From Siphonodentalium dalli (taxonomy: Eukaryota; Mollusca; Scaphopoda; Gadilida; Siphonodentaliidae), in contig CP136063.1 of NCBI GenBank assembly GCA_032622095.1, positions 120,422,723-120,486,722 on the forward strand: a stretch of DNA of 64,000 bases. Direction: 5' to 3'. Shown here piece after piece: positions 21,559 to 34,610 of the stretch (position 1 is the stretch's first letter; every line of letters begins with the position of its first letter). The position numbers and the translations under genes were made by a program. Below the pieces are notes generated by a model. The model was not told the origin of the DNA. It saw only the letters and a list, made by a program, of their open reading frames with translations, and did no database searches.

Positions 21559-24500
21559 CCTGAAATACGCATTTATAACACATATGTATTGAAGGAATCA
21601 CATTCATACTTTCCCCAATGTCCTTTTCTTTTTTTTTTTTTAACTAAAACTAGGAACTTTCTTATTTTTGTTCTCCAAATTAGCACATTCTTTCTATAGA
21701 TACCAATGAAAAGAATAATGGTTTGGAACAACTTATTGCTCACATATTCCTTATATGGGATCTAAGCCCTTTAAATTGCCAACTTGGAAACAGTTGTGGG
21801 GTGACACACATACTATGCTCCTGCATTTTGCTGAATGTTTGTTTGTATCAAAGAGAAATGAATGTGCTTGTTGCGGACAACTGCCAGCTGAACTCATAAT
21901 AGAGCCTTTAGATTTTAGTATTCTATGAAATAACAACACAGAAAAGGTTGAATTGTCAATGTGTGAAAAAAGTGATTTCAACCAATTTGGTGTGATAACT
22001 CAGGGTACCCCGGTGGATGGTATAACGGTTAGTTTTTCAAAATTTTAAATAACATTTATTTAATATAAAAAAAAATGTTAATTTGAGCAAGGCGCTCAAT
22101 CGAGAAAAAAAAGAATCAGATTTGTTTTTAAATCAAAATGTTGTAAACAATCAAAATGTGAACGAGGCTTATGCTAGCTGTCTAAGATCTAAATGTGCGC
22201 TTTGCACACAAAGGGGCCATACACTGTATAGGAACTGTTACATCGGAAGTCGTTCCATCGCTGGTATTGTGATGGTTCTTGACTGATTTGTTACGGTTCC
22301 TTATGATTAAAAATAATCATTTTCGGGACAAAATCACGCATAATTATAGATATCTTGAATGTATTATACTTTCCTGAATCAATAGAGGCTGCAGAAGTGC
22401 CGTATTATCGAAACCTGAATTCTACATCACAATTAACTCAGAATTAGCGAGTTAACGCGTAAATTATCACTGAAAATCAAGCCATGTAAACACAATTCCT
22501 TTGTTTTTGGTGGCGTATAAAATATGAAACGCATTCTGAACACGAACACTGAGTGTAAAATATACCCGTGTTACTCTTCTGTAAAATAGCTGAGAAAATA
22601 TCCCGATAGTGGTTGATAATTTGGAACAGTAGCCTCGTAATCAACACGTGTGCGTGTTACGGTTCTACATGTATTTCAACCCAATCATGGCTGTGACGGT
22701 TCTATACATGAGATTTATTCGAACGATTTCTGCACTTTAATATTGTGTATCTGACATTTTAAACCAGATAATGACTAGCTTATGCCATTTACATAATACA
22801 ACAGGTATATTAAGAAATAATATAATAAATACCTAATAATAATAGTAAGTGATTTTAATTGGCAGAAACTAAATATTGAAAGTCCTGAGGGGTATAATAT
22901 CATAATCATGCCTGCCTATATAAATAACCAATGGTAATAGAAATCTACTGTCAGGAAATTATGAAATGTTATTCATTTAATTAATACAGGGCCTTGATTG
23001 AAAGATCCAGGTGGGACAATGTTTCGATGCCAGCACCTAGATATTTCTTTCTCGAAAGTCCCCCTAAGGGACATTAACGCATGTTTGTCGCCCAGACATG
23101 AACATATATATCTTATAAAATCATGTTACACTGAATCATTGATATGTTATGGCATAGCCGAGGGATATGGGTGGTGGGGAGGGGCCCAGGGCTTGGACAG
23201 GGAGGGGTGCTTAATTTGTGTCTGCCCCAAATTTTACAAGTTACAAATTTCATACCTTACACTAGATTGCATGATTGGAAATTTGAAATTGTTCCCTTAG
23301 TTTGATTTTACAACAATGACTTGAGGAAAGTCCCTCCTTATGTACATACATACATTTTAATAATAATGTGTTCGTTTAAAGTGTAATTGTCCGCCGCGCT
23401 CATTTAAAACAATATTAACAATATTCAATTCCTATATAATCATCGGGCCGACTTCTCTCAGGTCGACTTCGCCAAGGGTCGTCTTCGTATTGGGCCATCT
23501 TCATATTGGGTCGACTTCACATACGCCCGACTTCACTTGTACTCTTTTGACAAATAGTCGCATGATTTTGTAAAGCTTCCATTGGCTGATTGTGTAACTT
23601 TTAAAGGTTTAGTATTGGTACCCTTATTTACATTCCGGAATATCCCAGAGGATGCGTGACGACTCATGCCCAAGACCAGTTGCCCCGGGGATGATCATAC
23701 ATGTTCCGGGCGACTGCTATAGTAAGTCAAAGGCGGTTGACCAAATAATTTTTGCTTTCAATTCATCCAATTTTCATTTTATTTAATATTATAAAAGGTA
23801 GCCTTTACTAATATAAAACAATTATTCCCCCTTACAGGCGAGTGGATACAATTAATTGCGTGATTGGTTGCAATTAACAGGAATCTGGGTGGCATGGCTT
23901 CACTGTCTAGAGGCTTAGAAGTTAGAACAAAGTTCAACAAACCCCGAGTGATTGCCGGTCGGATTATCCTGAACAGCAGAACAAGTGCGATGAAGAAATA
24001 ACGAATTCTAGCACCTAACCTATATACCGTCTACGCTCACGCTTTCTGAAGTCCAGCGCTATGAAATTGCAATATAGTTAATCGGCTATTGACTCGTGGC
24101 AATGTTGAGCCTGCAAAACGCGTTATTTTTCAAACTAGCTCACGACTTGATGAATTTTGAAAGGCGTAACACAGGTTATTGAATAAGCATAGGAATGCAG
24201 TGTAATTAATAGAAATTGATGACAATTGGTGCAAATTTCAACTTAATACATATTGTGTTATGTTTATCTTTGCTTAATTTCACGACATGGTCAATTTGAA
24301 CCATTATCCTGCTAAATATTAGCCATAGTATTATCCGTATAAAACCGATTAAATGGGGAGAGAACCGACTCGATCAGGAGAGAACCCAAACAAATATCAA
24401 AATTTGTGGTTTTCTTCGTTGTCATAACTCGGACAATGGAATTTTCGTTATTATTACGCTCGTTAGGGCCACCGATTGTGAGGGGAATGGAAAAAATAAT

Positions 24501-27500
24501 CGAATTGTCAGCTAGGTGGCTCCAAAATTGCATTTTAACTGTCAAAAAGTCGCGAAAATGTATAATTTCGATCATAACGGAACCGTCACAAATCAGTCAA
24601 GAACCATCACAAACCGGCTTAGAACGACTTCCGATGTAAACAGTAACAGTTCCTACACAGTGGGGCCACAGACCCTTCCAATGATGAATAAAGGCTCCCA
24701 ATTAAAGGGATCCTATTTCAGTTAGATTAATAATATATTGGAAGACATTTTACCTACACAAGGAAGAACTCAATGTTTGATACCAACACAATTACTCAAA
24801 ATCTCACTGATCTTCAATATGTGTGTGAACTTTGCAAGGTAGAGATATATATACTAATATAGTATATACATCTATGATTTTGACCTCCAACAGTCGCAAA
24901 CCTGTTTGAGATGCATTTGGGGTTCCTATTTGATTCCTATTATAAAGTATTGTTCTATTTTAATATTTTTCATATTAAAAAATACATATATCTTGGGGGG
25001 ATATGGTATTTGAGTTAACTCAATGTGCATTACTGTGCCTGAAATCCTCCTATTAGAACCAGCTAGTTGTGGCCAGGGTTCACACTGTGAATGGTAGCCA
25101 AATTGGCCAATGGCCATATCTATATATATTTATTTGGAAAATGGCCAAAGAAACTTTAAGAAACTTAAATAACTTAAATATAGCTAAAATTTAAGCCAAA
25201 TAAAAGTCACAAGTCAGCAGTCACCTCTCCAAATGTATAATAGATTGGCCAAAAAGTCAGGAGATTATCAATTTAGCAAAAGAAACATTTAACCATGTTA
25301 CTGACCACAACCGTGCCAACACATGCATGCTTACCTAGCGCCTGCTATGCTCCAAAAGTGTTGAAAAATCATTAAATAAATTCAGAAATGGCCAAAACTA
25401 AAGAAATTCCAATTAAATCTACTAGTCAGTCACTGTCAGTGTAGATAATTGTCTGGCTTTTTCACAGGAAAGAACTTATACATACATTGTACTTCATGGG
25501 TGTGACTTAGTTGCTTATAGGTATATATGTGATATGTCGCGCACTTTGCGCTGAGAGCTTTCCGATGAATGGCAACAAGCCATATTTCCGACTAAATCCT
25601 GAAAAATTAACCATATTTCTGCTGTGGTTAAGGAGTCGATTTATACTTAGGGCATTACTGTAAGATACATGTATTATCCTATGCACCTGACTTTGAATTC
25701 AATCTGAACCACTCAAATGCGGAGTTATATATAACTGATCAGAAATAACTATAAAGCTTTCAGGTCATGTCAGTGCATCACTATTGGGTATTGAATTCAA
25801 TTCAAGTAAACAACATATTGATATCTCGCAATGATTATTATTAATTCATTATGCTCTAAGAATGGCATGTAATTAGACTGAGCAGCCTGAATATATATTG
25901 CTGATCAATGATCATTATTGAGTGTGCATGCCGGGAACGTTGCCAATACACCTGCCAGTTTGGAATCCTAGAACAGTGCACATGGCTTCTACTAGTAGTA
26001 CACTCTGTTATACCACACTGATGTCCCTGTGGACACCCTTAAGAATACATACATCTATTATATCTATATCTCTAAAATTGGCAATGGTGGAATTCTATCC
26101 AATTCACCATCTGTTAGAAAAGCATAAAATTTGGTAATTTATAAGCAGCTACCTTCTTTCGCTAACTATCAAAAAAAACTTTTAAAAATAAAATTGACAC
26201 TGAAATGTTTGGCAGGGGACCAGAGTCATAGACTCATAATAGTCATACATGCCAGAGCCAACTATTATGTCAATTTCATATTACAGTAATACACTAGTGT
26301 TTATGGAGTCACTGACCAAACTTCATATAGTAAGAGAAATAACTGATCATAAGACATTTATCATCTAAATTAGGCCAATAGAAATGCATACCTACTATCA
26401 GGTCCCCTGAACTCACATTTTTTTTTTAACTCAATCGAACACTACATGTATATTATTATGTTAAATATTTAAAATAAAAATATTTTCAGTTGAAATTACA
26501 GTTTAGTCGTATGTAATACAACTGTGTAATATACAAAATTTGTCACATCATACTGTGTAGAGACCAATATAAAATAAATCAAAACCATTGCATAACATTA
26601 ATCAATGTTTGGACAACATGTATGAGTATTATCCGATTATATTGCTTAATAAAATGATCCTTGCATAAGCCAGAGATAATACAGGTCAATAAATCGCCTA
26701 TATGACAACTCGAAGCAGGCAATGTTTGCCTTGTAATAGCAGATCTCTGCTCATTATTGGCTGACATTTTGCGATAAATATATGTCTCGATATCTCCTGG
26801 GGCTCTACACAATGTCAAGAAGACACTCAAATCATAATAGATTTTTATGTTAGAGACTACTTCCATATAGGGACCATGCAGTTAGCTGAACTCATACTTT
26901 CATAGGGATCGTATAATTAACAGATCAGGCACATCCACAGCTATTTGGACAAATAAATAGTTGATATAGCAAGCAAGTAAATGACACTTCAGTCTGCGGG
27001 TTATCGTTTACTTTGTTGGATTAGCATGCAGGTCTATACCTCCAGTTATTCACACACATATTGTACATATGGGCAAAACATATTGTGAACAGAGAATCCA
27101 GAGCAATAGGGACATCATTCAGATTAACAGGCAAGCACAAATGCTAATTAAGTATACCACCTGAAGGAATACATGCTATCTGAAGACCACATCAAGCATA
27201 TAAAACAATATACATGTATAACAATAAAAATGTCAAAATGATGACTTTAATAATATTTTTAGAAGGGAGATTTTGGGAAGAGCGTTCTCAGAAAAATTAT
27301 TGGTTATGAATAACTGCCATAAAAAAGTACATGATCTGAACTAGAAACAGGCTCGAATGACAATAGAGAGCAACACTGATTCAATGCTGTTAAATGAATG
27401 TTAGCTTGTGTTGGAAAATTGTAAGGATGCATTTAGCAAGAACTAATATAAACCATTGAGATGAGATATATGTCCATAGCCAAATCCCCAGCTGACCAGC

Positions 27501-28899
27501 TATCTCTAATGCTGTGGTCTATATTTATGGTTGATTGCTCCCTGCTTGAGTGAATGACCTGCATACCAACATTTGTATGTATTAATTGGGCTGGTTCTTA
27601 AAATGTAAAAGTTCTTGCAACTGGATGCTTACAATTTTCCAGCACAAACTAATACAGTACACAAGAAACCTGATGCAGTAAGACAACAAACTCAATCTAC
27701 ATGATACAGTACACAACAACACAATCTATCTTCGATCGATCTGAAGCTTCAAACTGCTTTTGACTCGTGCATGACATTTCCAACTGTTGAAAATGTTTGC
27801 CAAAGTTAGACGTTCCCACCCTCATCCCTTAGAATACTCACGAGTTGTGTCGGTCTGACTGTGGGTCACTCTTCGTGAGATGGCCGGACTGGTTAGAACA
27901 ATGTCCGCTGAATACTAACTCGTCCTCCGTCTCGTCTTCGTTGAGAGAATCCGGTGAAAACGGAACATCTCTGGGCGACATGGTCTGGCGTTCGTCAGTT
28001 CTCAACGTCTGAATCAAATGTGTGCACCGTCTGCTGGGCGGGATGTCTTCCGAACCATTTGACAATAAGAGACCGTCGTTATCGTCAACACAATCATTGT
28101 CTTTTGGGATTAGTAGAGGATGTCTATTTATCGCTATGTTATGCGCACAGCTGTCGTTTGGCGTGAGATCGGGAAAACAAACTCTGTATTTCTCATTTCC
28201 ATTGCTCATGCACGAGCGTATTTCTGACCTCAACCGGGATTTGACGTGGTCGTACCTCATTGGTGTTTGAGATATATTTCGGAAACTTCGAGAACAGGAC
28301 AAACTTTCTCGCGACAATAACTGATGCCTTGTAGATCTCGAGTTGTTCGATTCTGTCGTTGTCTTGTTGCCGTTGGAGGAGGGTCTGGAGATAAAATCAC
28401 ACGAACGCCGCCCCTGAGAACACGATGAATCGAGGTCTCTTTGATGTCTCTTCACGCTGTCCTCAAAGCTGTTTTTGCTCTCTTCGCGCAGTAATCCACT
28501 AAGATATTGGGCTCTCTTTAAATAGTTCATCTCTTGTCGTCTGACATCGCGTATTCTGTTAGCTGAACGCATTGCGTCGGTCCATGAATAGCTCATAGGC
28601 AGATCCTCGAGAGTATATCTCTGCAACAAAGGCACAGAAATTGCACGTTTATTGTGAAAATATATCATTGTTCCCGATGTGGACCTCGGTCCACTACGGG
28701 TTGAAATGGACCGCGATATCAACGAGCCCTCTTTCGTTGTATCGAGAGTTCCCGAAGTTCGCCGGTTGACGCCCACAAACCCCATATCCTGATTGGACCG
28801 AATTTCCCACCGATCGTGCCCTCCAAAAATATTTCCAGTAACATCAATGTCCTGGTAATTATTTTGCTTTGAATGTTCTAAGTAAGAATACCCCGTCAT
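21151..28899 (-). CDS. Uncharacterised Ser/Arg/Asp-rich protein, two-exon model
   Basis: Exons 28899-27842 and 21558-21151 join in phase (TC + G gives Ser), giving 488 codons plus a stop. I do not recognise the family. The N-terminal exon is basic and Ser-rich, with a helical segment around residues 105-155 (SYSWTDAMRSANRIRD, then RRQEMNYLKRAQYLSGLLREE). The C-terminal exon is acidic, with a Pro/Glu/Val repeat-like stretch and a basic end SKSKRKAIKDWIINSRF. No signal peptide or membrane segment is evident. Extra small exons inside the 6.3-kb intron cannot be excluded. Predicted to be a largely disordered intracellular protein. Confidence 0.6.
21559..27841 (-). other. Intron of the minus-strand gene
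   Basis: A 6.3-kb intron. 21996-22110 is a family F-like fragment ('gataactcagggtacccc', 'ttgagcaagg'). 22220-24661 is a foldback element. 24662-27841 is AT-rich with no recognised exon or repeat beyond short homopolymers (for example T9 at about 26418). Confidence 0.5.
22220..24661. mobile_element. Foldback / non-autonomous DNA element with ~130-bp inverted ends
   Basis: The left end ACACTGTATAGGAACTGTTAC... (22220-about 22345) and the right end (about 24545-24661) are inverted copies. They share 'acatcggaagtcgtt', 'tgatggttcttgactgatttgt', 'acggttcc' and 'cattttcg'. A 7-bp direct repeat GGGGCCA flanks them (22213-22219 and 24662-24668), consistent with a 7-8 bp target duplication as in hAT-type insertions. 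The interior has no transposase; it includes a GC-richer stretch at 23440-23540 with 'gggtcgacttc' repeated. Confidence 0.7.
27842..28899 (-). CDS. Minus-strand gene, first coding exon
   Basis: Open from ATG at 28899-28897 (MTGYSYLEHSKQ), with an in-frame TAA about 12 bases upstream, to a GTGAGT donor at 27841-27836. That is 352 codons plus 2 bases. It is noticeably richer in CpG than its surroundings, as expected of a 5' exon. Landmarks: NIFGGHDRWEIRSNQDMGFV, SISTRSGPRSTSGT, the helical segment with RRQEMNYLKRAQ, and acidic NEDETEDELVFSG near the end. A GTG three bases upstream is not needed as a start. Function unknown. This is the longest convincing ORF of the window. Confidence 0.75.
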
Positions 28900-31800
28900 C
28901 ACGTCACCAAATTATTTCGATAAATATACATCACGTGAACTACACGAAAGGTTTATGGTCATTCGAGATAAAGCTGCCTTAATTGTCATCTTCATTTTTT
29001 TTTTTCTTCATCTGATTTTCGAATGAAAGAAGCTTCCGTCGCGTTAGCACATACAATACATTGAAGTAGTCGCGATAGTCTGTCAGATTTCCATTAACAA
29101 GGAACCGACGTTTCCGAAGACAGAATATTAATCCAAATTAGTTCCAGAGAATAAAAAGTCCATTGCTCGATCCCTGCATGCTATTGTCGATTTAAATATT
29201 GTTAGACAACAGTATGTCGCGCACAAAGATTGTCAATATCGAACAAAAAGGAACTCAAACAACTGCAAACAGCGCAAAAAATCAATCTTTTCTCTGGCTC
29301 ACGCGTTTATGTGTTCACTGGTCTCTTAACTCCGGGCACTATTATGGTCACGGAATCAGCCATCCGCTACGAACACATCCGGCCAAAGAATGCGTCTAAG
29401 TCAAAGACATGGTTTAACCACCATTAAGCTGAAGTGATATCACTTACAAAATGATTTTCTTCACGTGTTGAACTATAGTTGTATTCACATCAGTCCCTCT
29501 GATGTTAATGTTAAGACTCGGTGTTCACTCGAATAGGTATATACTAATATAGTAGTCATAACTTAGAATACCAAACTATTCGTCCCGTTTCGTTTTTGAT
29601 GTCACAGGGTGAATGAACACTTAATCTGGAGAGGAACTTATGACCTCATTGTTCGATACAATGATAGACAATAGCCGTACGTGCCATAAATTATTTTATT
29701 GACTGGTGTTCTTCCTATAAATAAACCGATTAATAAAATGTTACAATTTGTTTGGACAGGCTGTTACTGGCGCTTCAGTGTCCCTTATGGCAGTTCGAAG
29801 TACTACAGTTACTAACTCCCATAACAGAAGCCAAGAAGCCAATCAGTCATCAGATATCTGTCAAAAGATCGGTATAATTATAACATCGGCGATCAATTCG
29901 CAATCTAAACTAAAGGCGGTTGCCAATACAATGAAATATAGTCATGGCATGAATATGCGGATGTTTAGTTCTGGTTCAGTATTTTTTATCTTTGTTTGGT
30001 CACATGTTTGGAACAATACATCTGTCAACAGCGCATATTTATATATAGAATTATTTAGTATTTATTATTATTTATATATAGAATTTGCCATCCCACCAAA
30101 AAGGCATTATGCTTGATCTGAGTTGAGAGACATCTCAACATGCCATTCCGATCGCGATACCTGACCATTTCGGTAAGAAATGAGAATTTGTTCACGCTCA
30201 CTGAATAGAAGCAAGCACATTTTAATACTGACATACTGAGTTCGTGTATGGGCAGCCGTTTGGTTGGAAAATACCTCAAATAAAAATTAATAGTGGATTG
30301 TTTAACTAATTGCATGCACCAAGCATCCAATATAGGTAAATTCCCTTTTAATAGCAATCTTTTCTAAATCAATATATTATTTCCCAAACCAATAGTCTGT
30401 CTTATATTCTATATGAGACAATATCATTCTAATATATATTGTATTCTAATCAATGTTGGAAGACGCAGAATTAATATTCTATTTCAATTCAATAGTACTC
30501 ATATTCCAAGCAATATGTAACGAGAGGCCGATCACGACCGGCAGATGTTTAACCCATACCTTGGCGATAGCGATTAGCCATAACTGATAATTTGTCAAAG
30601 ATATGATCACAGGAATTAATCCATATATCAGTACCCAACTTGAAATCAAAAGCTCAAATAATTTGTCTTAAGAAAGGGTTAAAGGTACGGTTGGCCTTGG
30701 CGGTGGGTATACTGTGAAAATATTTACACCCGTCAAAAACCGCCACAAATAGAAAGAACATCAAAATGTAGACAGACTTTGTCCGTATACAAATAAGAAA
30801 TATCGCATAAACAGTATGTTATTGTCATCTGTTTGACCATTGTTATGTAAACAAAAGCATAAAATGTTACTTTTCTGGTGTTTGTTTATATTATGATGGT
30901 AAACATAAAGAGCGTTCTTTGTTGGTGAATTCCTGATATGGAACTAATAAAGAGCGTTTATGCCATTTGTGTGTGATTAGCCAGTAGCATTGTGCTGTCT
31001 TCTGTAACACAATCAGGGTCTTACTTAGGTAAAATATAGTAGGTCTTTGTGATAACATGCTATTTACGCGATGGTCATGGTATATACAGTTTCGTATGCG
31101 TTTTAATGTTTTTCTGTTTACGGTGATTGGAACAAATATGAATATTTTCGACAACTAAGGCCTCACGTGCCTTTAAGGTATTTGGGGTGAAGAGGAGTAG
31201 TTTTAAATCTCATAACTCTGTCCCTATTGACCCAAGGACCTCTCATTGTGAGATCCAATGGTTTAGTGATTTCGGAGGACATGTTTAGGAGTTTAAGTTA
31301 ACTCATTGGAAGCAAAAGTGATAAATCCCTATCTTTGTCACTTTTGACATGCCAGATATTCCAAATTTATTCACTTCTGAAGAGAAATTATAATTTTTTG
31401 ACAAGCCAGATTGCTTAGAACGACATACATGTAGGGGATTCCATCTCATATTTGAATGGTACTTTAATTACCCCCCCCCCCCTCCCCATTCTCACCAGTT
31501 ATTTGTTTATCAAACATGGACAGATATAAGATCAGATCTGACCTGTGTATTAAATAAGATTAAGTGTTTCATAACAGGGGTGTATGGTTTTCAATAATAT
31601 ATGTAGTTTATACAATTCAAAAGTATTATCTATATAATGTTATACAGACATAATATGATGAGGATGCTGGCCCCTATGACCACTAAATTGTTCATACAAA
31701 AGTAAGTAAGTTAGCCCTCAGTTAAATGGTTTCACGCATTACAATGTTTTACAAGTAGCTTGGACACTAAAAGACACAACCTTCAATGTTAATCTTCTAC

Positions 31801-32465
31801 GTGCTCTGTGACCCCTAAAATTCAATCAACCATGAAAATATGAACAAATGGGAAAATAAGGTTCCTGGAAATACTAACATCTACCATATTGATTTTCAAA
31901 ACAAGTCATCACTTACAATAGTCATGTATATTTATCTGCCTGTTTCCCATTGCATAGATAAATCATATTGGCTATCAGCTGTTATTTTAATTCCAAATTG
32001 AAAGCACGTGTCTGAAGGGTTAATATATTTTTCAAAAATTAATTAATCAGTCAATATCAAAATTTATAGAAGTGAATAGTGTGCAAAGATACCCAATAGA
32101 TATTAAGAGATATGAGGAAGAGTCCATGTACATTATAGCATGTGTCTATGGAAACCTTGGAAAGGGTTAATTATTTTTGAAGCAAATTAATAGAATTTAG
32201 AAGACATTTATATAGGTGAGGGGCCCTTATCTCACCCTGTAATGAAATTTCAAGAATAGGAAAAACACCAGTCTTATGCTGCCATTAATCAATTTGACAG
32301 TTAGAATAAACAAACAGCCAGCCACCAGTGTTGTTTATCTTGACCCACCAGAGCTCTGTATCATATGTCATCACTCATTTCATTATTCATAACAGATTTC
32401 ACTTGGAATCACATCTATAAAATGTCCTCTCATATACTCTGGATGTTGGATGATCATATGGTAAT
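28900..32465. other. Upstream/intergenic region
   Basis: The first few hundred bases should contain the promoter and 5' UTR of the minus-strand gene; I see no clear TATA box. 'cacgtgaactacacg' lies at 28932. ORFs at 29199-29427 and 29748-30116 lack support. A fragment at 30525-30600 ('gaggccgatcacgaccggcagatgtttaaccc') is a dispersed repeat. A C-run of about 11 lies at 31470. Otherwise plain AT-rich DNA. Confidence 0.45.
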
Positions 32466-33236
32466 TTATTGATATCATTATATTACATGAAACTATTGCA
32501 ATAAAATCTTCATATTTTCATAACTGGATATCACACCTAATTAATCGTATAAAACTAAAATAAATGAAAGTGTCAATTTTTTTTTTATTATTTAATTTTT
32601 TTTCTATTGTTATTAAAGTTCAAACAAATTTAATATTTGTATATGCTAAATTTAGCAAGCAGCTAAATCTAAAAAAAAAATTAAAAAAATTTTGGATTTG
32701 TTTTCTCGAAAAAGGGTCATAACTCCTTTAAAATTAATCGGATCAAACCCATATTCATTTATTGATATCATTATATTACATGAAACTATTGCAATAAAAT
32801 CTTCATATTTTCATAACAGGATATCACACCTAATTAATCGTATAAAACTAAAATAAATGAAAGTGTCAATTTTTTTTTTATTATTTAATTTTTTTCTATT
32901 GTTATTAAAGTTCAAACAAATTTAATATTTGTATATGCTAAATTTAGCAAGCAGCTAAATCTAAAAAAAAAATTAAAAAAAATTTGGATTTGTTTTCTCG
33001 AAAAAGGGTCATAACTCCTTTAAAATTAATCGGATCAAACCCATATTCGAACTCGATCTGTATTTTGGGCTGAGAAACCCTTATACAAAATTTGGTTCCA
33101 ATCAGATAAAAAATGTTTGAGTTATCGCATTACTCGTAAAGTGTCTACGGACAGACAGACAGACGGACGAACGAACGACGAGTGGTCAATCCGGACAACG
33201 ACACTATGTTTACCATACTATGGTATGGGTAAACAT
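32466..33236 (+). mobile_element. Family F repeat with 293-bp tandem duplication and terminal hairpin
   Basis: Two nearly identical copies (32466-32757 and 32758-33050) are followed by a tail shared with 48870-49230 and 53690-53935: 'gatctgtattttgggctgag', 'gtgtctacggacagacagac', 'gtggtcaatccggacaacgac'. It ends in the hairpin GTTTACCATACTATGGTATG plus GGTAAAC (33208-33236). The terminal hairpin suggests a Helitron-related element. No coding capacity. Confidence 0.75.
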
Positions 33237-33247
33237 AAAAACAAATT

Positions 33248-33416
33248 CCAATACAGCAATTATACATTCTAATACAGCTATCGTACATTTAAAATACGTC
33301 AATTTCGTTTTATTAGCCAATTAAAACGAAATCGACGTATATATATATATATTAAATGTGCGATAGCTGTAGTAGAATAAATAATTGAGTTAATAATTTA
33401 TCTATTGCTGTATTGG
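33248..33416. mobile_element. Palindromic MITE
   Basis: The ends CCAATACAGCAAT and ATTGCTGTATTGG are perfect inverted copies. The inner arms ACAGCTATCG.ACATTTAA and TTAAATGTGCGATAGCTGT, then ACG..AATTTCGTTTTA and TAAAACGAAAT, pair almost fully around 'ttagccaat'. It sits just after the family F hairpin. Confidence 0.8.
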
Positions 33417-34610
33417 AAGTGTGTTGTTATTAGAACTGTGTTGTTATTAGAAGTGTGTGGTTGGAATATGAATACAATTGAATTGAAATAGAACATTAAT
33501 TTTGCGTCGATCAACGTTGATTAGAAAACGATATATTTTAGAATGAAATTGTCTCATATTGAATTTAAGAAAAACTATTGGTTTGGAAATGAACACCATT
33601 GGTTGAGGAATAACATATTGATTTTGATAAGATTGCCACAAACGACTGCCCATATCCGTGCCTCCATAAATTTGATATTTATATATAAAGTACAACAAAT
33701 CCAATTGTATAAAGCGACATATGATACCGATTTGATAAATATATTAGAGTACAAAACAGATATATATTTGCACCGAGGACATTCGCAAATGATATCGCGA
33801 TAGTATTTGCCACTGCCAAATGACCATGCAAAACCATTCAATATGAATATCCAGCAAATTTAGACCAGATGTTCTATGGGACTTCGATCCACGTTCAGTC
33901 TGATATACGTAGCTCATGCAGCACCCGATGAAAGGGCTTCTTTATTCATTATTTCCCCGATGTGTTTATGTTGTGGATATACCATGCATAAGATAATGTC
34001 GTGAGTTCCATCACCGCGACAATCGCGATTTTGACGTCTCGGTGTGCCATTCCGATCGTAAATAATATACCATGTATGGCCATTCCCATAAGAAATGATA
34101 ATGTATTTACTCACAATATCACACGAAGCATGCAAAGCAACGAAGTTATGAACGCATTATAATGAGCCAGTGCCTCGTGTTTCTTTGAGAAATTTTTAAA
34201 TAATCGGTAAATATATTCTTGCGGCAGTTAGTCGGAAGTTCACTGAACGCGAACATTTGGAAAAGGAAATAATTATACTCACGTTGGAATTTCTTGCCAA
34301 TCATTCTATATATATAACTCCAATATTTACATGTTATTCCCCTGTATATCATAAAATATCCCCAGTTGTTTCTGTAACCGTTCAAATATGTAAGTAAACA
34401 ATTCCCTTTTCTGCATGTGTTTGAATGTCAGCACATATAATTATGTCTATATATAAGGATAAGGTTCTGGCTATATATGCGAACGCGCGCGCGGGCGATT
34501 TCGGATTAAACCACGAAGCCATATATTAAAAATACTGATCACTCGTGGCATTTCCTTGGCATCCGCACGACGTTTCCTGAACATGAACAAATCAATCATA
34601 TGACATATAT
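33417..34610. other. No feature recognised
   Basis: AT-rich unique sequence. Overlapping short ORFs on both strands (33447-33841, 33914-34385) have no splice context or recognisable motifs. Confidence 0.5.

Noticed and set aside
24406-24725. Two overlapping ORFs of 77 and 69 codons
   Set aside because: Both lie in the right arm of the 22220-24661 foldback element. They are repeat-derived.
29748-30116. 122-codon plus-strand ORF
   Set aside because: It does not start with ATG, has no recognisable motif, and its second half is an AT-rich Tyr/Ile run typical of non-coding DNA.
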